Origin: Telopea speciosissima
Taxonomy: Eukaryota; Streptophyta; Magnoliopsida; Proteales; Proteaceae
Direction of reading: 5' to 3'
NCBI RefSeq assembly: GCF_018873765.1
Contig: NC_057925.1
Coordinates: 49,178,010-49,242,009 of the forward strand
Length of the DNA: 64,000 bases
The notes under the pieces are model-generated. The model was not told the DNA's origin. It did not search any database and was given only the letters and a program-made list of their open reading frames with translations. Positions 30,879-41,129 of the stretch are shown piece after piece. The translations under genes and the position numbers were made by a program. Every line of letters begins with the position of its first letter. Within the stretch, counting starts at the first letter, position 1.

Positions 30879-32450
30879 TTTTTTTTGGTGGAAAAATATA
30901 ATTTACTGATTAGCTAAAATTTTTACAATAGTTGTCAAAACAGTCAGTAGAGCACTTGTTTGTTCTAGCATACTTTGCTAGTAAATCCACAGGGTTTAAA
31001 TAAGGTCTAGGTTTCTTAATAATTTGTACAGACCGGGAAGAAAGTATGGGAGATGTCCAAAAGTAAGGCAAATAATTCCCAAGGCCAGGGAAATCCTGCT
31101 GGATCAGCCAGCCAGTCGCAAATCTGTTGTGAGTCGGTCCACAGAATTGCTTGTTGACAGTCCAATGAAAGTGACTTTTCGAGCCCTGCTTAGAATAATC
31201 AAAGTTCCGCTTCTTGGACTAACCCTACACAACCATAATCCATAGCCGAAGCAAAAAATTTATGATTATAAAAAATTAAAAAACCCCACCCACCAGAGGA
31301 GGAAGTGTTACAAAAACTCCCATCGGATACCACAACACAAGTATCAAGTGTTCCCAGTTCCATAAAATACGACAGAGGTATTGTGTCAGGGGAGGGGGTA
31401 GTAGGAAAAGATGAAATCTGGTTAGGTGTTACGTCAGTTGGTGCCACAAGTTGTAGGTCAAATATCCATCGCTGGACATTAAGCATTATGACCATTGGAT
31501 TGACCGGTTTTTGTTGAAAAATAACCTGATTCCTATGGGTCCAAATGAAATATAGAGTGACACCAACAATACTCAACACCCGGTTTTGATCCCTATGATC
31601 AATCTGGTCAAATAAATTGGAAAAGGCTTCTACTAGTGTAGCATCAGTCAAATTTTCAGTTTGAAATCCAAGTGGACCAGCTGCCCATATACGCTTTGTA
31701 AATTTGCAGGAAAAGAATAGGTGCCAAATAAACTCAGTTTCATCCAAGCAAAATGGGCATTTGCAGAAGCTAGGATCCTTCCAAAGAAACTTAGATTTAG
31801 TAGCAATTCCCAAATGGAGAAATTCCCATAAGAAGAGTCGGAACTTTGGTGGTACCTTTAATTTTCAAATCTTACTCCAAATAGAAGGTGCAGCCGAAAC
31901 CAAGGGAAGGGATTGCGAAGAAAGAGTTAATGCTATTTTTTTTGTTGTCAGGTTTCCAGATTTAGAAAGAGGAGAAACAATATGGTCCGCATGCGGGTAT
32001 TTGGAAAGTGGGATGGATAGGATTGCATTTCTGATATCATGTGGAAAGAGGGAATTTAAAAGGGGTGTATTCCATGACCTATTGATCAACAAATCCGACA
32101 CAGACTGATAGAATGGATGACACTGGATTAACTGGTTGAGGGTTGTAAACGACGACGAGGGAATCCAAGGATCATTCCATATATGGATATCTGAACCATC
32201 TCCCACATGCCAGCGGATCATTTTCCGAAAACACGGGAGCACAGCACAGATGCTATTCCAAGTCCAAGAACCAGATTTGAACTTCGAAAGTGGATTAAGA
32301 AGAGATGATTGTGGGAAATATTTACTCTTAAGCAAAGATGCCCACAGTGAGTTAGGCTCCTTAATCAAACGTCAAGTTAATTTAAGAATCAGTGCTCACT
32401 TATGGTCCCAAAATAAACTATTCTTCATCAAATCATTTTTCCATGTGGCA
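30879..32450 (-). mobile_element. 5'-truncated LINE (L1-type), RT C-terminus to RNase H
   Basis: On the minus strand, 32,368-31,865 encodes the region after the reverse transcriptase core (SLWASLLKSKYFPQ, SWTWNSI, WHVGDGSDIHIWNDPWIPSS). Then comes the zf-RVT domain (CPFCLDETEFIWHLFFSCKF at about 31,699-31,758) and an RNase H-like tail (VVSDGSFCNTSSSGGWGFLI at about 31,275-31,335, continuing past 31,199). The T-run at 30,879-30,886 is the A-tail. The frame is interrupted in at least two places. No endonuclease or RT core is present. Confidence 0.85.
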
Positions 32451-33763
32451 TATTAGGTGGTCAGTGCAAGAAAATTTCCATGGGTGACAAGAACTATGGA
32501 ATCTTGATCCTATTAGGGGTAAATTGTTAAAATGAGTAGACAACACTTTATGGAGTCTTGATCCAATTATCTATGCGGAAAAGGCATGTCTAGACCTTTT
32601 TCCATCAACTGTTATTTCAAGCATACATAATTAGTTTTAGTCAAAGGGTTTTCTTCCCTGTCACGATGCTTACTGAAGTATACTATTTGCTACGTGGCAA
32701 GAACATGAATTAATCTATGTGACAGAGGACCAAACAAGAATCTCATTGGTACATTTTCAGCTTAAGTTATAAAAAAGATGTCATTTTATATTTTATATCC
32801 ATCTCGATCCATTTGATAGCATTTTGATAATTTTACTAGAACTTTGAATCTGGGTGTGAGCAATTTTCCTTACTTTGAACTAAAATGTGACCATTGAGAT
32901 GTATGTGGCGCCCTATATCACATGGACCAACCCATGTACTGCCAAATAAAAAAATAATAAAACATTATACTTCACTAGGCATAGTGATGCCTAGAAGAAC
33001 CCTTAATCAAATAACCATCACACTTTAATTAACAAAGCAAACCAAGATTTCAAGTGGGCATTACCTGATCACAGTGAGCATTCTTCTATCTCTTCAGTCT
33101 TAATTCCCATGACTAATAGCACTAAAAAAGGCTCCACCATTTAAAACTTGATTTTGAAGTTCAAAATCAGTCAAAGAACCAATGGCAACATAAAATTTAC
33201 AAGTTTGATCCACATATCACCTTCCCCTGTAACTAATGCAGTTTCAACTCCAACAATCCAAACAGAGCTTACATGAAATCAGATGCATCCAACAATGGTT
33301 GCTTCTTGTACTTGTGCACTTTAGGAGAGTTGGGTGACGATGTGTCCTTTTGCTTCCATGAATGTCCTTCCATGCACCATTGATGGGACTAGAAAAGATA
33401 ACATTAACGAAAAATAAATTAGAGATAACTTAAGAATAGCTCTGTTATATTATAAATGGATTCATATGCACATCCACAGATTTTCAAATGTCAACATCAG
33501 AAAAGAAGATATGTAACCTTGAAATGAAACCACCATTCAAAAAAATATACATATTCACAACCACAGAGATTTTCAAATGTCAACCTCAGAAAAGCCGCCC
33601 CATTGAAAAAAGGCCAAAGAAGGGGGAGGGTGGGGACCGCACTACAAATATAAATTTTCTGAGCTTACTGGTCCAATGATCACAACAGTTAAGCGGTTTA
33701 CACATGATAGGTAGCTATTAAACAAAACAAAAAAAATAAATAAATAGGTCTACCATGGGCAAA
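32451..33763. other. Intergenic and 3' flank of the AIM32-like gene
   Basis: AT-rich, without coding potential. A short direct repeat CAGAGATTTTCAAATGTCAAC / CACAGATTTTCAAATGTCAAC (20-21 bp) is seen at 33,476-33,496 and 33,564-33,584, with nearby sequence also alike (duplication of about 88 bp). Confidence 0.5.
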
Positions 33764-36700
33764 TCATCTCAATAGTTTATAGCTCCTATATGCAATGGCG
33801 ACAGCTACAGCGGCCCCTATTACTGCAAGGGCAGCATGTATATCCTCACGTTCCAAGCTTTCAAACCATGTAGGCATTACACATGCCTTGCGTGTGCAAG
33901 AAGCCCCTTTGTTACCAATCCTTGAAGTTGGTTTGCTACTACTAACACTTGAAGTTGGTTTGCTACTGCTCTTCTCTTCAACCACTATTTTTGCCTCTCT
34001 TTCATCTTTTTTGAACTCCACTGGTACAGAATTATTCTGGCAACAAGAAGAACTTTTGTTATCCTGGCAACAACCTGAGACTTCTGATTGAGTTCCATTT
34101 CCAGCAACATCACTTTCATTGGCTTGTATAGGCTCTTTTCCGCTTTTCTCTGTGTTTGTCTCACCATTTAATTGGAGTCTTCGTTCTTGCACTTTCTTCT
34201 GGTCTTCTTCTGATAAACCCATCTGTCCCCTAAAAGTTGAATTCAAACAAATTACAAAGTGAGGGGAAGATGCCAGTACAGTCGAATCAATGGCCAAAAT
34301 CACAAAGGGCTGTGCTCATATCCAATCAAGCAAAATCACGTGTTAGCAGAGAGAAGATAAATATTAAAAAGACAATAATTATCTTCAGCATACATTTATT
34401 CACCATCTTATCATACTTTCTCAATCATAAATTGAAAATAACAATAATCCCTTTTGACAACTACAAAAAGAATTATATAAAGAACTGAGAGTCTTAATGG
34501 TTCCAATGAAACTACTGGTTTGACTAGCAGGTTGTTAGGTTCTCTTCTTGATAAGAAAGATTGGAAATAAGATAAACCATTCATCTTTTGACTATAAGTT
34601 AACTGTGCCAACAATTTAAGTCAAAGAAATAGGATTCCGTATCTAGTCCAAAAGACGAGAAAAGGAAGAGAAAATCTGTCCAGGGTTGGCAGAGATAGGT
34701 GTTGCAATTTGAGTTTTGAGGGCAATGATGCATCTGGATATCTATATATTGGTAAACCTGATAACAGGTCAATCAGAAGAAACCTGAAAAGATGAATTGG
34801 TCTATCACAAACTTATATTTATTGCTTAAGGAACCTGTCCTAAAAGATCTGGTTATTGATCCCTGCATGATGAATGACCAGATCAATAGCCAAGCCAAGG
34901 AGAGTGACAGTAAACTTCAGTATCCTACTTATAAATGTCTTTCAGATAGATTCCATATAAACAAATCTAAATATCATTTTGTCTAGCTGTGGCCTTTCTA
35001 ATTCTATTATCTAGTAAAACGTTATAATGCCTATTCCCATATATCTCTCAGATAGATTCCAAATAAACAAATAGGTTTAGTAATTATCAAAACACTATAA
35101 TGCTTATTTATTCAAGACATGCAAAGAAATAAATGAATTTATATAGTTTAAATATCCAAAAGGATTCGTCTATTCGTAACCAAGTAGGCTACAAAAGAAA
35201 TTGTAACCTTACTTGTTTTACCCCTAAAGTATAAAGTGTTTTCACCTGGATTGAGGAACATAGGTAATTTTACATTGGTCAGCTGAGTGTAGGAAGGGAA
35301 GTTTCCCTTGCACCAGCCCAACCATGCCCTGCTCAAAGCAATCTTCACAGTTCCTCTTGCTGATAATGTTTGACTCGGAGATGGAACTCTGGTTTGTGGT
35401 AGGGTAAAGATAGACCTTTCCATTACAATGCCTTGACGTGATCTCACTTTCTTGATTGTTTTTTCTGTTAGATTATGCAAGCTGAAGCTGCAGATTCCAA
35501 AAACAAAGAAGACATCTTCCATTCTTCTCTTAATTTAGAAGAAACCTATCTAGAAGAAGGTTATAAATATGGGTTTCATGATGGTTGGATCCTAGGGCAG
35601 CAAGTAGAAAGATAGGTTGGCCTCAAATTAGGCTTCAAAGTCTGGGAGGAAATTGGGTTTTGTTAAGGTTGCGTTGATGTCGGGAACTTTGCAATTCAAG
35701 CCGAGACCAGCCACTTTCTGCCTCATTCAGAAGTACTTCAAGCACATAAAGGAATTGATTAAACTATACCCAGTTTTGGATAAGGATGAAGTTCAAGGCT
35801 TTTAAAGCAAAAAAGTAAGTCTTATGCATGGACCTGTCCATAGGGTATCTATGGACGGCCCACCTTGTACCACACAGCTGGTTTGATGGGGACTGAAAGT
35901 TTGTAGAGAGGCGGGACCCAAAGGTTCCCCACATGCTAAGTTTCAGCTCAATTAGAGTTGACCAAGTGGCAAAAATAAAGCTCTCAAAAATCCAGGACTA
36001 CCAAGAAGGGAGTAATCCTTCGGGGCAAGAATGGAGCTTAGTGATAATCAACACTCTGAATGGGGGCTGAAAATTTGGAGAGAGGTAGACCCAAAGGTCC
36101 CCACATGCCAAGTTTCAGCTCAATTGGAGTTGGCCAAGTGGCAAAAATAAAGCTTCCAAAAATCCAGGACTACCAAGAAGGGAGTAATCCTTTGGGGCAA
36201 GAATGGAGCTTAGTGATAATCAATACTTTGAATGGGGCCTGAGTTTTAACAATCAGTTTGGCACAGAATCTTTCACTGTTTGAAGTAGCAGAGAAAGAAC
36301 GGGAAGAAGATAGACTGGATTTATGAGGAATGCTTGTTCAAGTTACTTAACCCTATTAGCATGTGGATCAAGCTGATCGAAATTTTTGTGAAATTCTAAC
36401 TCCGATATTGTAAAATTACCTAATTGTCCCTACTTTCAAAGTACGCAAAACGAAAGGGTAAGGGTTCAAAAGAGAAGCTACGATAGTAGTTATAACCATT
36501 TCGGTTACAAAAATATTAAGTGTATAAGAATAGCAATGATCCAATTAATACTCATATACATGACCACATTAATTAGATGGTGGTCACGCACTGGCAGGCC
36601 AAATGTGCGCTCAAATAGGGAACACTCATGACAACTACTCTTTCCTTTTCATATTTTTTCAAGTAATATCCTTCAATGATATTAGGAAAGAGCTAGCCAG

Positions 36701-38817
36701 ACTTTGAATGACCTGGCAAGGGAGAGTACCTACTATTTGTGTATGTATTGTGGCTTTAAGAAAATGAATAATACCTCCAAAGTCGGTCTACAATTTCTCC
36801 CTTCCCAATATGCTGCTCAAGCAAAATAGGTACATCCTCTGGAGCAACATACCCATACCTACAGAAAATAAGCGCCAAATTAATCAATTTAGAAGAGATG
36901 ACAATTAACTTACAAAACATATGTAGAAACTAGATGATGGAAAGATTTCAAAAGCAATAAATCAGATCAGACAACAAGATTCAATGAAAATCACCCCCTT
37001 ACCAGTGGCCTGTCACCTTTCCATCTATATTTCTACCAAATATGATTACATTTCCTGCATATTTATGGCCCCCAATATGTGAGCAAGGGCTAACAGAAAC
37101 TTGACCTTCAAGACTTCGTGCATCTATCTCTTCTCTGAACCTTGAAATCAGAGCAGGTCCACAAACACCACATCGGCGATCCCGGCTCACATGAGAACAA
37201 ACAAAAATGTATGAACCTCTCAGTGTTTCAGGTGTGCCAGGAAGCCATTCATTATCCTTTACAAGCACTTCTTCAACAAATGTATCAACATCAAAATGTG
37301 TCAAACGCCTGCAAATTGGAGCAGGTTTACAATCAGAAGCAGAAAAAGTTAACAGAGCTAGAGTCTCTACTTAAATTAAGTTTGCAATCTGACCGGTAAC
37401 GGATCATGTCTGGAAAGATCAATACATCCCCATTCGATGTCTCGGTACCATCATGTCCTTCACATATTGTTAAGCAAGTCTTCAGGATAAAACAGGGAAC
37501 AAAAGTAAGTACTCAATGTAAGACCCCAATCCGAGGCCGAGAAAGCATGAACAAGTTCAAACAAAAACAATGTCACATAAAGAATACTGCTGAGAATCAG
37601 CGACACAGGATAGCCAAAGAGACCAGCTTGACACACATAGTTGAAATGCTTTTGTAGATGAAGATATGCACTAGCATCATTTCAAACAATTAACATGTGC
37701 AGAACTTCAGAAATCAATAATAGTGGACAATATAGCAGAAACTTATAAAATAACTATCTGACCAGTGGCTTGACTGCTTGAGGATGGTATGACCTCTAAA
37801 TTGTCGTCAGTCAGAAAGGGGAAAAGAAAAACCAAAATTGTATAGAGGAGGTACATATAGGAGGAACTTGGTCTAATATCATGAGGGTAATTTGATATAG
37901 AAATGTTTCCCTAACCCTAAGTTGTCAGGCTGTATTACGTTCATGATCTTATTGATGATCGATGTTTTAAAATCCTACCATTTACAATGTGGTACAGTTC
38001 TAGCAAAAAAAAAACACTTAAATCCCTGGCCTAAATCCTTTTGAGGGAAGCCTAACAATATCATTTGTTCTTAAATGAATTCAAATTGTAAACAAGCGTG
38101 GATACAAGTAAACCCTATTTTCTTCGAAATCTGTGGTAATGAAGATCTCTTCATAGAAGATAAGTCCAAAATGGAAGTAAACAGATGGAGAGAAAGGGGG
38201 GAAAAGAAGAAGAAGGAGATGAAGTGTTAGATTGAATACAGAGTACTATCTGGTGATCCAAAACCCTATACTTTCTCGTAACGTCAAACCCACATTGATG
38301 CACAAGCAAAATTGTCCAAAATTCAAGTCCACCCTTATCACCAAAACCCACCCAAAGAAAGATAGAAGAAGAAGTTTACCACCTTGTTCTTCATATCGGC
38401 TTTCCTGGCCATGAGAGTAGCAGAGAGAAGCCTGGGCAAGCGATCGAACTCAGCGGCTTCAACGCGAGGAGGCCAGACAAGAGGATTCTTGTAGCATAGA
38501 AAGACATGACGGTCGTAGATCTGCACGGTGCCTACAAGAGAGCTCTGGCGAAAGTCGTAGCGTAGGAAGCCGAATTCGACATCACTATTGCTTCCGCTGC
38601 CTGCGTCACTAGTCAATAATCCATCGTTCTGGAAACTCCCCGAAGCGCTCCCAATCTGCGAATTATGGTCGCCAAGGAATCCATCACCATCTGATGATGC
38701 TGGAATTGGAGAGGATGAAATACTAGTAGTAGTATTCAAAAAGGAAAGAGGGTCTTCTCTGTTACTACCACTACTACTACTATTACCCATAGCCATTGCC
38801 ATAGCTATAGAACTCAT
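33764..38817 (-). CDS. Apd1/AIM32-type ferredoxin-like (Suc_Fer family) protein, tail-anchored, 5 exons, 458 aa
   Basis: Coding exons in order: 38817-38383, 37479-37394, 37308-37003, 36858-36775, 34229-33764, all with GT-AG introns and summing to 459 codons with stop. Residues 1-60 are Ser/Gly-rich. The thioredoxin-like ferredoxin domain starts at about 75 (VEFGFLRYDFRQSSLVGTVQ) and includes RLPRLLSATL, LTICEGHDGTE, DRRCGVCGPALI and HIGGHKYAGNVIIFG. The yeast relatives Apd1 and Aim32 bind a [2Fe-2S] cluster with two Cys and two His; the H-x3-H of HIGGH is present, and the CGVC pair is a candidate for the Cys side. Exon 5 adds a charged linker with two CC pairs and ends in a hydrophobic helix AALAVIGAAVAVAIAYRSY, a likely C-terminal membrane anchor. 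The plant family has no settled role that I know of. A donor 3 nt further (38,380) would also keep the frame. Confidence 0.92.
35148..35522 (-). other. Unrecognised ATG-led frame of 124 codons inside intron 4
   Basis: It starts MEDVFFVFGICSFSLHNLTE and contains PSQTLSARGTVKIALSRAWL. No family was recognised. It lies within the intron on the same strand as the host gene. It may be a decayed inserted fragment or chance. Confidence 0.2.
35887..36234. repeat. Tandem duplication, two units of 174 bp, in intron 4 of the AIM32-like gene
   Basis: Units 35,887-36,060 and 36,061-36,234 share long runs such as AAATCCAGGACTACCAAGAA and GGCAAGAATGGAGCTTAGTG. They are roughly 90 percent identical, so the duplication is fairly old. 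It is non-coding. Confidence 0.9.
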
Positions 38818-39099
38818 GAAGTAAAACTCGTAAATGGAAATGGAAGAATTGGAAGTTGAAGAAGGTAACCTAGCAGTTGAGAGAGAGAGAGAAGCTGACT
38901 CGGAAGTCTGGAGTCAGGATAGGAATTCCAGGAATAAGGGGATCGAGGATTCTCATTCTGAATCCACAAAGGGAAGTTGGAATGTTTACAGTAGGGAGGG
39001 ACCATCACCTGAACCACCGCTACCATCACCGCCAGGTGGCATCCACGTGGCATCACGTAGGAAGGGCGTTATTTTTATTTTTTTAATATAAAAGATATG

Positions 39100-40286
39100 T
39101 GATAAAATTTTCGTGTGGTCACTGGTCACTGACTCACTGGTTTCGATCTAAATCCGGTTATTATTATTATTTCTTTTTAACGAAATCCTGGTTCGGTTTG
39201 ATTTTGGGTTTACATGTCTAAATAAAGAAATTGATGAGAAAATCTTGGTTTTTTGGGGGGTTTACTGATCGGTCAGCTCGATCCATTTTGGTTTCTAGTA
39301 GATCCAGAAAAACCCAATTCGAAACCAAACCGATAAGGGATTGATTCGATCTGGGCTGAACTAGTTGTATCGATCAGTTTGATTGGATTTGTATGTATGT
39401 TTTTAAATTTTATATTATCACGTGGCAAATTCTTATTCAGTTTACCATAAGATCTATTTATACACAATTTGGGTCCTAACTAATTTACCACTTGGTGGAT
39501 GGATATTAGATCCAACCACCAAACTAATATCCTTTTTTAGTCCTAAGGTTGAGAAATCCAAAATTGAATGCGTAGCTATGTGGGTGATGATTGTGAAATG
39601 TGACTGTGGTGACGGGTAGCCCGCATATTTTCCCTTCAACAGGAATTTTTATCTAATTTCCATTTCAAAGTCTCTAATTTTTTTGGAAAGAAGAACGTCG
39701 TTTGAACCTGTGCTGATGTAGTCAATGAGGGACTGTGCAAGGACATCAATAAGGGTGATTTTTCAATTTATAAAAGGGCAGGAGGGTAAACATTTAGGGG
39801 GGTTGTGTTTGGGCAGAACGGCCACGCTATCGAACAGTGTTCTTATTTTTTATAGGTCACTTTTAGGAGAGTTGAATTCATATCCCCTTAATTGTGAAAT
39901 ATCAGACCTTACCCCTGAGGGTATAGATGTGAAGTTACTTGGGTCGAAAAACCCAATGAATGAAACCCACAAATCGACATCAATTCCCTCTATACCCTAC
40001 ACCCTGACGGTTCCCTTCCTTTTTTTTTCCCCTCTTGATCATCTCTGCAACCATCATTTTGGTATTCACACCAAAGGGTAGAGGATTACTTGTGGCAGAT
40101 TTTGGAAGCCATGGGTAAAATCAATTTTCAAAACAGGTGAAATCTGTTTTCTCTAGTTTATGCAGGTTGAGCGAGCGACCCACTTATTATGGGTTTGGGT
40201 TGACCCAACTTGACCAGTCATCCAGCCCCACACCAGAGCCCCAACCCTATTGAGGTTTGGGCTTCAATATCCCACTTCCAGAGGGC
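39100..40286. other. Intergenic between the AIM32-like 5' end and the TREPH1-like 3' end
   Basis: It includes the AIM32-like promoter side (38,818-39,090) and a GGTTCGGTTTGAT-type decayed repeat at 39,120-39,400. The stretch 39,720-40,080 holds a plus-strand frame of 118 codons with no recognised domain, judged chance. Confidence 0.5.
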
Positions 40287-40690
40287 AAACTGTGAGTAGT
40301 ATTGTAGGGTTCTTTAGTCGACCTCATGTCCGGAAAGAACAGTCCCTTTTAACTTCTTTAGTCTCTGTTTGGTTGCAAGAAAATTAAAAGGAAGTGAAGT
40401 GAAAATTTTCAAACCTAAAAATTTGGTTGATATTTTTCCTCCCTAAAACTAACACCATTAGTTCATCATATTCTGGAACATCTTTCCTATTCCTTCATCC
40501 ACAGTAAAGGGTTCATCCAACCTAAATGAATTCAAACCCGAGCAATTGTAGAAAAACTCCACATTTTTAGGTTTGAAATTTTTCACTTCACTTCCATTTC
40601 CTTGCAACCAAATAGAGACTAAAGAAGTTAAAAGAGGCTGCTCTTTCCGGACATGAGGTAGACTAAAGAACCCTTCAATACTCACAGTTT
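40287..40690. mobile_element. Long-armed foldback MITE (404 bp)
   Basis: Inverted arms of about 130 bp start AAACTGTGAGTA at 40,287 and end TACTCACAGTTT at 40,690 (left arm has a 3-bp insertion just inside). Shared inner words are CTCATGTCCGGAAAGA and TTTAACTTCTTTAGTCTCT. The flanking 9-mers CCAGAGGGC and CCAGAATTC agree at six positions, hinting at a decayed 9-bp target duplication. It lies 0.4 kb downstream of the TREPH1-like stop codon. Confidence 0.8.
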
Positions 40691-40810
40691 CCAGAATTCT
40701 TCACAAGTTCTTTCCTTGTAAAGGATATGAGTCGATCACAAAACCTATCTGCCACTGAAAGACCTTCTTTCTCAACTTCAGAACTTGGTCTTATTAATAG
40801 TTTTCCCCTT

Positions 40811-41008
40811 CCAGATATTAACATAAAAAAGAAGGAACATATATACTAGTGCTCTAGAACTAGAATATACACAACCAAGTCATGGAGGTGTTTTTCTCTT
40901 CTCCCCCCCTCCAGATATTAACATAAAAAAGAAGGAACATATATACTAGTGCTCTAGAACTAGAATATACACAACCAAGTCATGGAGGTGTTTTTCTCTT
41001 CTCCCCCC
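40811..41008. repeat. Near-perfect 100-bp tandem duplication
   Basis: Two adjacent units, 40,811-40,910 and 40,911-41,008, both run from CCAGATATTAACATAAAAAA through GTCATGGAGGTGTTTTTCTC. They are identical by eye except for the length of the closing C-run. They lie 120-320 bp after the TREPH1-like stop codon, probably within its 3' UTR. Confidence 0.95.
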
Positions 41009-41129
41009 TCCCCCTTTTTTTTCTATCACTTATTCTTTTTCTCCCTTCTTCCCCCTCACATCATTCACACTTGCACAAGTCATCAGCAAACCAAAACAAC
41101 ACCCCAAAAAAAAAAAAAATCAACTAAAA

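Noticed and set aside
31704-32108. Plus-strand frame of 134 codons.
   Set aside because: It is antisense to the LINE reverse transcriptase and zf-RVT coding region.
40847-40861. GCTCTAGAACTAG, identical to part of a common cloning polylinker, present twice.
   Set aside because: Only 13 bases match and the flanks do not. Both occurrences belong to one duplicated plant segment. Chance is the better explanation than vector contamination.
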